Below, in pieces: positions 42,200-50,551 of a DNA stretch of 64,000 bases; within the stretch, counting starts at the first letter, position 1; every line of letters begins with the position of its first letter. The translations under genes and the position numbers were made by a program. The notes below the pieces were generated by a model. That model did no database searches. It was not told the DNA's origin and was given only the letters and a program-made list of their open reading frames with translations. Location: positions 34,822 through 98,821 of the forward strand of contig JAZLGR010000028.1 of NCBI GenBank assembly GCA_045616445.1. The letters run 5' to 3'. This DNA is from Fimousia sp045616445. GTDB lineage: Bacteria; Bacillota; Clostridia; Lachnospirales; Lachnospiraceae.

Positions 42200-43120
42200 A
42201 TGAATAACGGTGGAAGACACAGTATCAAAAAGATTCATAAACTAATTGTGATTTCATTCATCATTGTTACAGCTCTGTTCGTCGGCGTGAAGCTCTATAT
42301 GTACTTCACGACCAATGGTAAGGGGCCTGAGATTACATTTGATAAAAAGGAAATCACAGTGAAGACATCCGCAAGCGATGAAAAACTATTAGCAGGAGTG
42401 AAGGCCGTAGATGCAAAGGGGAATGATGTAACAGACAGTATCATCATTGAAGGCTATTCCAAATTATTAAAGGGCAACAAACGACAGATCAACTACATTG
42501 CCTACGATGCCAACAACAATATCGGTAAGGCAACAAGAACAATCAAGTATAAGAATTACATTTCTCCAAGAATTACAGCGAATCAGTCATTGGAAGTATA
42601 TTCCGAAGATGAAGGTGTGAATATCTTAGCTGCTCTGACCTGTAAGGACTGCTTAGATGGTAATATCTCCAATAACATTCAGCAGGAGGATTATACAGCC
42701 AAGTATGACCAGGACGGACAGAAGGTAAAATATCAGTACAATATCAGTGTATCCAATAGTGCAGGCGATACATCCTCACTTCAGATACCTTATACAGTCA
42801 ATATTGTGGATAATCCATCCATGTATCCTCAGGTTGTACTGACAGATTACATTGTATATGTAAAGAAGGGTTCCAGCTTCTCAAGCTCCAATTATATCAA
42901 GTGCGTACAGCAGGGGAATACCCTTTACAAAGTAGAAGGCAGAAAGAAACCAAAAGATACCAAGACACTTAGAGTTTCCTACAATGTTGAGATTCCACGT
43001 AGTGACATCTCCTATAAGAGCGATGTCAATGTCAACAAGAAGGGATTATATGAAGTTCGCTTTAAGGTGAAGTTCAATGAACAGACTGGATACTCCACAA
43101 TGCTGGTAGTCGTAGAATAG
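42200..43120 (+). CDS. Membrane-anchored protein with Ig-like (DUF5011-type) domains
   Basis: A protein of 306 residues. An N-terminal anchor (LIVISFIIVTALFVGVKLYM, about 16-35) is followed by an extracellular part. This has repeated beta-sandwich modules: GPEITFDKKEITVKTSA, then YISPRITANQSLEVYSED, with the DUF5011 pattern of DGNISNNI, and a last module beginning YPQVVLTDYIVYVKKGS. There is no sortase signal at the end. It heads the operon with two Wzz/BY-kinase proteins, so it may interact with the polymer export machinery or the wall; this is inference. Confidence 0.75.
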   Translation: MNNGGRHSIKKIHKLIVISFIIVTALFVGVKLYMYFTTNGKGPEITFDKKEITVKTSASDEKLLAGVKAVDAKGNDVTDSIIIEGYSKLLKGNKRQINYIAYDANNNIGKATRTIKYKNYISPRITANQSLEVYSEDEGVNILAALTCKDCLDGNISNNIQQEDYTAKYDQDGQKVKYQYNISVSNSAGDTSSLQIPYTVNIVDNPSMYPQVVLTDYIVYVKKGSSFSSSNYIKCVQQGNTLYKVEGRKKPKDTKTLRVSYNVEIPRSDISYKSDVNVNKKGLYEVRFKVKFNEQTGYSTMLVVVE

Positions 43121-43135
43121 AAAGGATGATTGGAT

Positions 43136-44650
43136 ATGGGCAAAAATAATATAGAACGCCGTGGTCTGGTCATCGATATGTCCAGTATTATCAGACGTTT
43201 AACAAAAGAAGGTTTATATATCGTTTTACTCGCAATGATAATCGCCATGCTCTTTGGCATAGTGACAACATTTTCCCGTAATGTCACATTCACAACCCAG
43301 ACAACACTGGCTGTATCCCAGAGACAGAGTATCGGCTATTATTACAGACAGGGAACTGCGACAGAAGCAGCCAAGAGTATTCAGGAAGTTATCGACATGG
43401 GATTGTTCCAGAAGAAGGTTGCCAAGAAGATGAAGCTTGACAGACTTCCAGGTACTGTGTCCTGTTCCCAGATCGAAGGTACTAACTTAATTGTATTCAA
43501 AGTAGTATCAGATTCTCCGAAGAACGCCGTTACGGTGATGAAGGGCGTTCTGGAAAATTATGATTCTGCTATGGACAACTTAATTGGTAAATATGCACTG
43601 ACTATTTTAGACAGTATGAATACACCAACTCCTTCAAGAACACCGATTGATGACTGGCTCAGTATCCTGAAGGTATTCATCGGTTCGTTGATCGGTATTA
43701 TCGTGATCGTTTCTTTATACGACCTCTTAAAGGACGATATCAAGAACGAAGACGAAGTAGAGAAGAAGTTAGATACCAAGTTATTCGGTACAGTATTTTA
43801 TGAAAAATTAAATACAGGTGTAAAGAACAGACTTACCGGTGCCCGCAATATCGGTCTTACCATCAACAACCCTGCAATCAGTTTTGGTTTTACAGAAACC
43901 TACCAGAAGATTGCTACAAAAGTTGAATATATGATGGGTAATCAGGATAACAAGGATATCATCGACAAGCAGGTATTAATGATTACTTCCATCAGCGAAA
44001 ACGAAGGCAAATCCACCGTCGCAGCGAACATTGCTTTAACCCTCGCTCAGAGAGAAAAGAGCGTTATTCTTGTAGATGCCGACTTCAGAAAGCCGGCACA
44101 ATATAAATTATTAGGTCTTTCCTATCCAGATGAGTACAAACAGGCATGTGACTTCTTTACTGGCAATGCAACATTTGACGAATCTGCAGTATATGACAAG
44201 GATACAAGACTGACGATTCTTGCCGGAGACAAGAGTTTCCAGGAAACCAATGACCTGATGATCCTTCAGCGTATGAAGGATAACTTCCAGGAATTAAAGG
44301 AAGAATATGATTATATTATTGTAGATACACCGCCATTATTCGTATCTGTAGATACAGAAGAATTCCTGAACGTATGTGATGCAGGTATTCTTGTTGTTTC
44401 CCAGAACGGTTCCCAGGTAAGAGATATCAATGATGGTATTGATATCTTCCGTACATCCAAATGTAAGTTACTTGGCTGTATCTTAAATGGTGTACGTACC
44501 AAGGGTGTGGAAATTACAAGCAATTACGATCGTTCCTATAACCGTCATTACGGCTACAGCTATGGCAATTACGGACATCGTAACCAGTATAATTATCGTA
44601 AACGACCATCTAACGACAGACAGCGTCTAAGAAATAAAGGGGAGGAATAG
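43136..44650 (+). CDS. Wzz/BY-kinase fusion (capsule chain-length regulator and tyrosine autokinase), copy 1
   Basis: A protein of 504 residues. The N-terminal membrane helix (about 25-45) and the second (about 178-198) enclose the Wzz domain. The cytoplasmic kinase has SISENEGKSTVAANIAL (Walker A, about residue 290), VILVDADFRKPAQY (Walker A') and YDYIIVDTPPLFVSVD (Walker B). The tail is rich in tyrosines (YDRSYNRHYGYSYGNYGHRN), the autophosphorylation cluster. Firmicutes usually split these parts into CpsC and CpsD; here they are fused, as in proteobacterial Wzc. It acts at the membrane in polymer length control. The ATG at 43136 follows AAAGGATG. Confidence 0.9.
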   Translation: MGKNNIERRGLVIDMSSIIRRLTKEGLYIVLLAMIIAMLFGIVTTFSRNVTFTTQTTLAVSQRQSIGYYYRQGTATEAAKSIQEVIDMGLFQKKVAKKMKLDRLPGTVSCSQIEGTNLIVFKVVSDSPKNAVTVMKGVLENYDSAMDNLIGKYALTILDSMNTPTPSRTPIDDWLSILKVFIGSLIGIIVIVSLYDLLKDDIKNEDEVEKKLDTKLFGTVFYEKLNTGVKNRLTGARNIGLTINNPAISFGFTETYQKIATKVEYMMGNQDNKDIIDKQVLMITSISENEGKSTVAANIALTLAQREKSVILVDADFRKPAQYKLLGLSYPDEYKQACDFFTGNATFDESAVYDKDTRLTILAGDKSFQETNDLMILQRMKDNFQELKEEYDYIIVDTPPLFVSVDTEEFLNVCDAGILVVSQNGSQVRDINDGIDIFRTSKCKLLGCILNGVRTKGVEITSNYDRSYNRHYGYSYGNYGHRNQYNYRKRPSNDRQRLRNKGEE

Positions 44651-44653
44651 AAC

Positions 44654-46072
44654 ATGGATCGAGAATATAAACATCATGCAAACCAGGCTCCCGTTATGGA
44701 AGATGAGCGTATCGATATTGTATCCGTCATCGGTGATATCTGGAAAGGTGTAAAGAAGTTCTGGCTATTACTCATTATTGTATTCATTATTGGAGTGATT
44801 GGCTCCTTCCTTTACAATAATGTATTCTATACACCAGAATATACAGCATCTTTAACCTTTGATTTGAATAACGATGAGAATGATAACTATGCGGCAGTAG
44901 ATGGTTCCGAAATCAAATCTACATTGCCACATATCTTAAAATCCAAAGCATTCAAGGATCGTATCTTAGACGATTTAGAAGATGTAAGCTCCGATGAATA
45001 TGATCAGTGTAAGATTACATTAAAGAGTCAGGAAACCATTGACTTATTCACATTGAATGTAACCGGACCAAATAATGAGACAGTTTATCGTATTCTTCAG
45101 TCTTCGGTGAAGAATATTCCAACCATCGGTCGTTATGTATTCGGTATGATCACCATCAAGGTGCAGGATGAATCCGGTATGCCTGACGTTGCTGCCAACA
45201 AGACATCCAGAAAAGATGTGGTCTTATATGGTCTTGGCGCAGGTCTGGCTGTGAATATGATCATCTTACTGATTTATGCATTTACCTACGAAACAATCCG
45301 AAGAGAAGAAGACTTAAAGAAACATCTCAATGTTCGCTGTCTTGCTTCTGTTCCTGCAATCCGTTTCAAACGTCGTAACCGTGAAGTAGATACCAGCATG
45401 CATATCTTCAATGAGCTGGTTCCATATCCCTTCACTGAAAGTATTCGTAAGATTTCCGGTCGCGTGGACAGAGATTCCAAGAGATATGATCGTAAGACAA
45501 TCCTTGTAACCAGCTCTGTTCCTGGAGAAGGTAAGTCTACCATCTCCGTTAACCTGGCCATGTCCCTCGCAAAGAGAGATTATAAGGTACTTGTCATCGA
45601 CTGTGACTTTAGAAACCCTTCCACATCCAAGGTTATCGGTCTCGACACCAGCAACCTTCCAAATGTTATGGACGCTGTTGACGGCAATCTTCCAATTGAA
45701 GATGTCATCCAGCATTTTGATGAATGGGGATTGGATATGATCTTTACCGGCGTTGTATTAGATAATCCAATGGCAACCATCTACGGTGATAATTTCCGTA
45801 AGTTTATCGCTAATATCAAAGACATGTATGATTATGTCATCTTAGATACACCTCCTGCAGCAATGTTAACTGATGCATCTAACTTCGCACAGTTTGCAGA
45901 TGGTGTTGTATATGTTGTTCGTTATGACGCAGTGCGTATCAAGACAATCCGCGAAGGTATCTCTTCCATCGCACTCAGCAGAAAGCCAATCTATGGCTGC
46001 GTCATCAACGGTGTGGAAAACAGCAATATTGCTTATAATACAGAATACTATGGTTCCAGCTACGGCAGATAG
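44654..46072 (+). CDS. Wzz/BY-kinase fusion, copy 2
   Basis: A protein of 472 residues. Two membrane helices (about 37-57 and 194-214) flank a shorter Wzz domain. The kinase domain shows TSSVPGEGKSTISVNLAM (Walker A, about residue 290), LVIDCDFRNPSTS (A') and YDYVILDTPPAAMLTD (B). The C-terminal tyrosine cluster is short (YNTEYYGSSYGR). It follows copy 1 by 3 bases. The two copies share layout but differ widely, so they are old paralogues; hetero-oligomers or different polymers are possible. A 10-base tandem repeat sits right after its stop codon. Confidence 0.9.
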   Translation: MDREYKHHANQAPVMEDERIDIVSVIGDIWKGVKKFWLLLIIVFIIGVIGSFLYNNVFYTPEYTASLTFDLNNDENDNYAAVDGSEIKSTLPHILKSKAFKDRILDDLEDVSSDEYDQCKITLKSQETIDLFTLNVTGPNNETVYRILQSSVKNIPTIGRYVFGMITIKVQDESGMPDVAANKTSRKDVVLYGLGAGLAVNMIILLIYAFTYETIRREEDLKKHLNVRCLASVPAIRFKRRNREVDTSMHIFNELVPYPFTESIRKISGRVDRDSKRYDRKTILVTSSVPGEGKSTISVNLAMSLAKRDYKVLVIDCDFRNPSTSKVIGLDTSNLPNVMDAVDGNLPIEDVIQHFDEWGLDMIFTGVVLDNPMATIYGDNFRKFIANIKDMYDYVILDTPPAAMLTDASNFAQFADGVVYVVRYDAVRIKTIREGISSIALSRKPIYGCVINGVENSNIAYNTEYYGSSYGR

Positions 46073-46090
46073 CAGCAGATAGCAGCAGAC
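46071..46090 (+). repeat. 10-base tandem repeat between BY-kinase and phosphatase genes
   Basis: AGCAGCAGAT is followed by AGCAGCAGAC, and a partial copy (CGGCAGAT) precedes them across the stop codon. The unit number may vary by slippage, changing the spacing to the next ribosome site. Confidence 0.5.
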
Positions 46091-46102
46091 ACAGGAGTTA
46101 CT

Positions 46103-46852
46103 ATGATTGACATTCATTTACATGTCATCCCTGCGATGGATGATGGTGCAATTAATATGAATATGGCACTTAATATGGCAGATCTTGCTGTACAGGGGGG
46201 TACCGATGTGATTGTTGCCACACCACATGCAGATCTTGACAATGACAGAGCCTATTTTGAAAACTATTTCGGGGATACCTTCTATCGCAGACTGAATGCA
46301 TTCCGTAACGCGCTTGAGCGGGAACGTATTCCACTGCAGGTTTTATCCGGACAGGAGATCTTCATGCATAGAGATACTATGGATAAGATTGAGGATGGAT
46401 TACTGATTTCTCTGAATCATTCTGATTATTATCTCGTGGAATTCGAATTTGATGAAGATCCAGCTATCATGGAGATTCGACTGATGAATCTTCTAAACAA
46501 GGGCTGTATTCCGATCATCGCCCATCCGGAACGCTACTATGCCATTCAGGAAGAACCTCGCTGGATCTACAACTGGGGGCATGCAGGCTGCCAGATTCAG
46601 ATCAATAAGGGAAGTGTTCTTGGCAGATTTGGCGATGAATGCAAGCAAACGGCGGATTATATGTTAGATCACGGCCTTGTTACCTGTATTGCCAGTGATG
46701 CCCATAGTGACAGATTCCGAACTCCTTATATGGGAGATGTACAGGACTATATGGAAGATTATTATTCCTTTGAATATGCCAAGAAGCTTCTGTATGATAA
46801 CCCACTGAAGATTCTTGAGAATAAACCGATTACCTTCACCGGTGTGAAATAA
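46103..46852 (+). CDS. CpsB/CapC-type PHP tyrosine-protein phosphatase
   Basis: A protein of 249 residues of the PHP metal-dependent family. Metal motifs are MIDIHLHVIPAMDDGA, VATPHADLDN, PIIAHPERYYAI and CIASDAHSDRFRTPYM. It dephosphorylates BY-kinases and so opposes the two kinases encoded upstream, completing a phosphorylation cycle. GGAG precedes the ATG by 8 bases. It is shown in the same transcript, with a 30-base gap. Confidence 0.92.
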   Translation: MIDIHLHVIPAMDDGAINMNMALNMADLAVQGGTDVIVATPHADLDNDRAYFENYFGDTFYRRLNAFRNALERERIPLQVLSGQEIFMHRDTMDKIEDGLLISLNHSDYYLVEFEFDEDPAIMEIRLMNLLNKGCIPIIAHPERYYAIQEEPRWIYNWGHAGCQIQINKGSVLGRFGDECKQTADYMLDHGLVTCIASDAHSDRFRTPYMGDVQDYMEDYYSFEYAKKLLYDNPLKILENKPITFTGVK

Positions 46853-46879
46853 CAGTACAAAAACAGAGGGAGAAGCGAT

Positions 46880-47788
46880 ATGTTATCCATCATTATTCCA
46901 TCCTATAATGAAAAATTAAATATCGATCGAACCTATACAGTGATTTCCAATCTGATGGACGGTGCGAATATCCCTTTTGAATTTGTATATGTTGATGATG
47001 GATCAAAAGACAGTACCTGGGCGCATATTACGAGCTTAGCGCAGAAGGATGAACGGGTACATGGCGTTCGTTTTTCGAGGAATTTTGGCAAAGAGGCTGC
47101 GATATTTGCAGGACTTGAAAAGGCAGAAGGGGATTGTGTAGTTGTCATTGACTGTGACCTTCAGCATCCACCTGAAAAGATAATCGAGATGTATCGTCTC
47201 TGGGAAAGCGGCTATGAGATCGTGGAAGGTGTAAAGTCTGATCGAGGCAAGGAATCCTTCTTTTATCGTCTGTCTGCTAGACTGTTCTACAAGATTATCA
47301 ATACAGCAGCTGACATTGATATGGAGCGCGCATCAGATTTTAAACTTTTGGATCGTAAAGCGGTGAATGTGCTGCTGAATATGCAGGAACGAAAGGCATT
47401 CTTTCGTGCATTATCCTCCTGGATTGGTTTTAAGACTATTACCGTGGAATTCGAGGTGGAGGAACGAATGCTCGGCCAATCTAAGTGGAGCACCTGGTCT
47501 TTGATGAAATATGCAGTGAATAATATTACCTCCTTCTCAACTGCACCAATGCAGATCGTCACCTTCTTAGGTGTCATTATGCTTGTGATTTCACTTGTTT
47601 TGGGTATTAATTCCCTGACACAGAAGATCAGAGGCGTAGCACTGGGAGGCTTTACCACTGTAATCATTATTCAGTTATTTACCGGCAGTATCATCATGAT
47701 CAGCCTTGGTATGATTGGCATCTATATCTCAAAAATCTATGAAGAGATTAAGGGCAGACCTAGATATGTAAAAACTGAAGAAATATAG
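46880..47788 (+). CDS. GtrB/DPM1-type family 2 glycosyltransferase
   Basis: A protein of 302 residues. The GT2 domain has LSIIIPSYNEKLNI, VYVDDGSKDST, CDLQHPPEKI (DxD-like) and ERMLGQSKWS. Two C-terminal helices (about 230-255 and 265-290) are typical of enzymes that load a sugar on undecaprenyl phosphate (GtrB, ArnC, CsbB). The product would be used to decorate an envelope polymer. No flippase or GtrC-like partner is next to it. A terminator closes the operon at 47833. Confidence 0.9.
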   Translation: MLSIIIPSYNEKLNIDRTYTVISNLMDGANIPFEFVYVDDGSKDSTWAHITSLAQKDERVHGVRFSRNFGKEAAIFAGLEKAEGDCVVVIDCDLQHPPEKIIEMYRLWESGYEIVEGVKSDRGKESFFYRLSARLFYKIINTAADIDMERASDFKLLDRKAVNVLLNMQERKAFFRALSSWIGFKTITVEFEVEERMLGQSKWSTWSLMKYAVNNITSFSTAPMQIVTFLGVIMLVISLVLGINSLTQKIRGVALGGFTTVIIIQLFTGSIIMISLGMIGIYISKIYEEIKGRPRYVKTEEI

Positions 47789-47832
47789 TATTTATAGCAC
47801 TTTATTCAATAGAATTGAAGGAAGAATAGATT

Positions 47833-47866
47833 GGGGCAGACCGTATGGTCTGCCCCTTTATTATTT
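47833..47866 (+). terminator. Terminator of the exopolysaccharide control operon
   Basis: GGGGCAGACC (47833-47842) pairs with GGTCTGCCCC (47847-47856) around GTAT. A T-rich tail (TTTATTATTTTT) follows. Confidence 0.88.
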
Positions 47867-47902
47867 TTATGAAATTTATATTACTAAAATGAATTTATAG
47901 AA

Positions 47903-49180
47903 TTACTTTGCAAGTTCTTCTAATGTCTGGAAGAAGGTTGGATAGGATACATCCACGCACTCAGCATCTTCGATATCCATCTCTCCGTCGGAATTGATAC
48001 CGGCGATGGAGAATGTCATAGCGATACGGTGGTCATACTTACAGTTTAAAGTAATACCGTGAAGTGGCTTGCCGCCATTGATGATCATACCGTCATCTGT
48101 AGCAACTGCGTCTGCACCCATACGAAGTAAATTGTTTACCATCAGGTCGATACGGTTGGATTCTTTTACTTTTAATTCCTGTGCGTCACGAATGATTGTT
48201 TCACCTTCGGCAAATGCTGCAAGTACGGCAATGGCAGGAATTTCATCAATTAAGGTTGGGATGATGTCTCCGCCGATTTCTGTACCGTGTAACTTGCTTG
48301 TACGAACAGTAATATCAGCCACGGGTTCACCAGATGCGATTCGTTCGTTGGAAATCTCAATATCAGCTCCCATAGCCTGACATACACGGATGATACCATC
48401 GCGGGTTGGGTTGATTCCCACATTGGTCATGGTAATCTCGGAATCAGGTGTAATAAGGCCTGCTACGATAAAGTAAGTAGCAGAAGAGATATCGCCCGGA
48501 ACTAAGATTTCCTGTCCATAAAGCTGTTCTGGTGGGTAGATGGTGGCTGTTTTGCCTTCAGAATCCACTTTTGCACCAAATCCGCGAAGCATAAGCTCTG
48601 TGTGGTTTCTGGAAAGTGCTGGTTCAGTCACACTTGTTGGTCCATCGCCATATAAACCTGCAAGAAGTACCGCAGATTTTACCTGAGCAGATGCAACAGG
48701 GGAATCATAGTGGAATGCCTTGATTTTACCTGGTTTGATGGATAATGGAGCACAGCCATTGTCATTGATACTGGTGATATCAGCACCCATTGCGTTAAGC
48801 GGTGTCATAATTCGCTTCATTGGGCGGCTGTTTAAGGAAGCATCTCCGGATAAAGTTACTTCAAAATCCTGACCGGATAAAATTCCGGAAATTAATCGTG
48901 TAGTTGTACCGGAGTTTCCAACGTCTAACATGGTTTCTGGTTTTGTGAGGCCGTGAAGCCCTTTACCATGTACAGTTACTAATTCATCAGTTACTTCAAT
49001 ATCGATTCCCATCTTACGGAAACAGTCAATGGTTGCTAAACAGTCAGCACCCATTAAGAAATTGCTGATGGTTGTAGTGCCTTCTGCGATGGAACCAAAC
49101 ATAACGGAGCGATGAGAGATGGACTTATCACCTGGAATGCTGATAGTTCCGCAAAGACCGGTTTTTCTTGTAATAATCAT
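47903..49180 (-). CDS. aroA: 3-phosphoshikimate 1-carboxyvinyltransferase (EPSP synthase)
   Basis: A protein of 425 residues, full length. Signatures are ISIPGDKSISHRSVMFGSIA, LDVGNSGTTTRLISGIL, the catalytic aspartate in TLIDEIPAIAVLAA, and LKVKESNRIDLM. It makes EPSP from shikimate 3-phosphate and PEP in aromatic amino acid synthesis. It follows tyrA on the minus strand with a 29-base gap, so the two form an operon. The usual KExDR stretch reads KESNR here, a variant I have seen in other Firmicutes. Confidence 0.95.
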   Translation of the reverse strand: MIITRKTGLCGTISIPGDKSISHRSVMFGSIAEGTTTISNFLMGADCLATIDCFRKMGIDIEVTDELVTVHGKGLHGLTKPETMLDVGNSGTTTRLISGILSGQDFEVTLSGDASLNSRPMKRIMTPLNAMGADITSINDNGCAPLSIKPGKIKAFHYDSPVASAQVKSAVLLAGLYGDGPTSVTEPALSRNHTELMLRGFGAKVDSEGKTATIYPPEQLYGQEILVPGDISSATYFIVAGLITPDSEITMTNVGINPTRDGIIRVCQAMGADIEISNERIASGEPVADITVRTSKLHGTEIGGDIIPTLIDEIPAIAVLAAFAEGETIIRDAQELKVKESNRIDLMVNNLLRMGADAVATDDGMIINGGKPLHGITLNCKYDHRIAMTFSIAGINSDGEMDIEDAECVDVSYPTFFQTLEELAK

Positions 49181-49209
49181 AATATTCTCCTCATTAAAAT
49201 AATTGTTAT

Positions 49210-50331
49210 TTAATTTCTCTGATATACAATATAGTGGTGGTTTCTGAATAAAGCTTCACAAAGCTCTGCGTCATCGTTATCGTAGAATACCAGCTTCAGA
49301 CAACCTTCTTCATATTCTCTGTTATGGATAATGCCAACATTCTTAATACTGATATGATGATTGTTGACAATTTCAAGTACCTTTAATAATTCACCGGGTT
49401 CATCCGGGATATCCATAAAAATCTCATAACTTTTCTGCATCAGACCAACTGCACTGTCTGGAACAGAGGAACGATAGTCATTGGCCACTCGGAAATAATG
49501 GTTGATGAAATCATTATCTGCGGTTTCCACAGCTTCATGAAGGTCTGTCAGTTCATCGATCATGTCCTTTAAGATATGTGCAATATTCTTACGATTGGAG
49601 ATGATAATTTGCTCCCATACCTCTGGTGAAGAAGAAGCGATTCTTGTAATATCCTTAAATCCTCCGGCTGCAAGCTGCTTTAACAGACCGCTGTCATTAT
49701 CAAGCTTTGCAACCTGATGAACCAGTTCACAGGCAATCAGATGTGGTACATGGCTGATTCCAGCTGTAAAGGCATCATGCTGATCAGGATCCAAATGTAT
49801 CGTTAGGGCACCCAGTTCTTCGATAAAGGAGTTCAGTTCGTCAACCTTCCACTGGGCCACCTTCTTGGTTGGAGTCAGGAAATAATATGCATTCTCAATA
49901 AGACGGTCATGACATGCAGAATATCCGGACTTCTCAGAACCAACCATCGGATGTCCGCCGATAAAACGCTTCTCTAAACCTAACGTCTTTACCAGTTCGT
50001 GGATCGGTCCCTTCACACTTCCAACATCAGTAATAATGCAATCCGGATTGATGGAGTCTTTCAGAATTGAAAGATATGCCATATTATGGCCTACCGGCGT
50101 ACATAAGAATACATAGTTACATTCATAAAAATCTTCGTAAACATCCGTTACGATAAAGTCCAGTGTGCCGTCTTTCTTGGCATCCTGAAGTGCTTTTTTG
50201 TCAGAGTCAAAGCCGTAAATCACATAATTCGGAAACACTCTTCTAATGGACTTGGCGATGGAACCACCGATCAGTCCCAAACCTACAAATCCAATGATTA
50301 CTGTATCTAAATCTTTTCCTTTTTGAGCCAT
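49210..50331 (-). CDS. tyrA: Prephenate dehydrogenase with C-terminal ACT domain
   Basis: A protein of 373 residues. The NAD-binding start is IIGFVGLGLIGGSIAKSI. Catalytic features are DVGSVKGPIHELV, FIGGHPMVGSEKSGY with the active-site His, and GISHVPHLIACELVH. The C-terminal ACT domain (about 298-373, SYEIFMDIPDEPGELLKVLE) probably binds tyrosine for feedback control. It oxidises prephenate to 4-hydroxyphenylpyruvate. It starts the minus-strand aro operon; no T-box leader is visible in the 220 bases upstream. Confidence 0.95.
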   Translation of the reverse strand: MAQKGKDLDTVIIGFVGLGLIGGSIAKSIRRVFPNYVIYGFDSDKKALQDAKKDGTLDFIVTDVYEDFYECNYVFLCTPVGHNMAYLSILKDSINPDCIITDVGSVKGPIHELVKTLGLEKRFIGGHPMVGSEKSGYSACHDRLIENAYYFLTPTKKVAQWKVDELNSFIEELGALTIHLDPDQHDAFTAGISHVPHLIACELVHQVAKLDNDSGLLKQLAAGGFKDITRIASSSPEVWEQIIISNRKNIAHILKDMIDELTDLHEAVETADNDFINHYFRVANDYRSSVPDSAVGLMQKSYEIFMDIPDEPGELLKVLEIVNNHHISIKNVGIIHNREYEEGCLKLVFYDNDDAELCEALFRNHHYIVYQRN

Positions 50332-50483
50332 TCTTTTATCCTTTCTTATGGCGTTCTACAAATCTGTAAGATTTCATAATAATCTCTATCATTATAAAGT
50401 TTAACGAAAATAAAAAATAAAGTCAATGCTTTAAAGGAGTAAAGCGCAAAGGGGTAAAACTTTGTACAATTTGCCTAAAAAGG

Positions 50484-50512
50484 TTGTAAAATTGTATGGT
50501 TTTTAGTACAAT
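50484..50512 (+). promoter_or_regulatory. Promoter of the EF-G-like gene
   Basis: TTGTAA (50484-50489) and TACAAT (50507-50512) are spaced by 17 bases; transcription would start about 32 bases before the ATG. AT-rich DNA lies upstream. Confidence 0.65.
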
Positions 50513-50551
50513 ATATTATAGTTAAATTTTAGACATGGAGGACTAAAAATC

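Noticed and set aside
50332..50551. Possible T-box or other leader for the tyrA-aroA operon
   Set aside because: I looked for T-box stem I and the conserved antiterminator sequence on the minus strand and saw none; only AT-rich promoter-like DNA is present.
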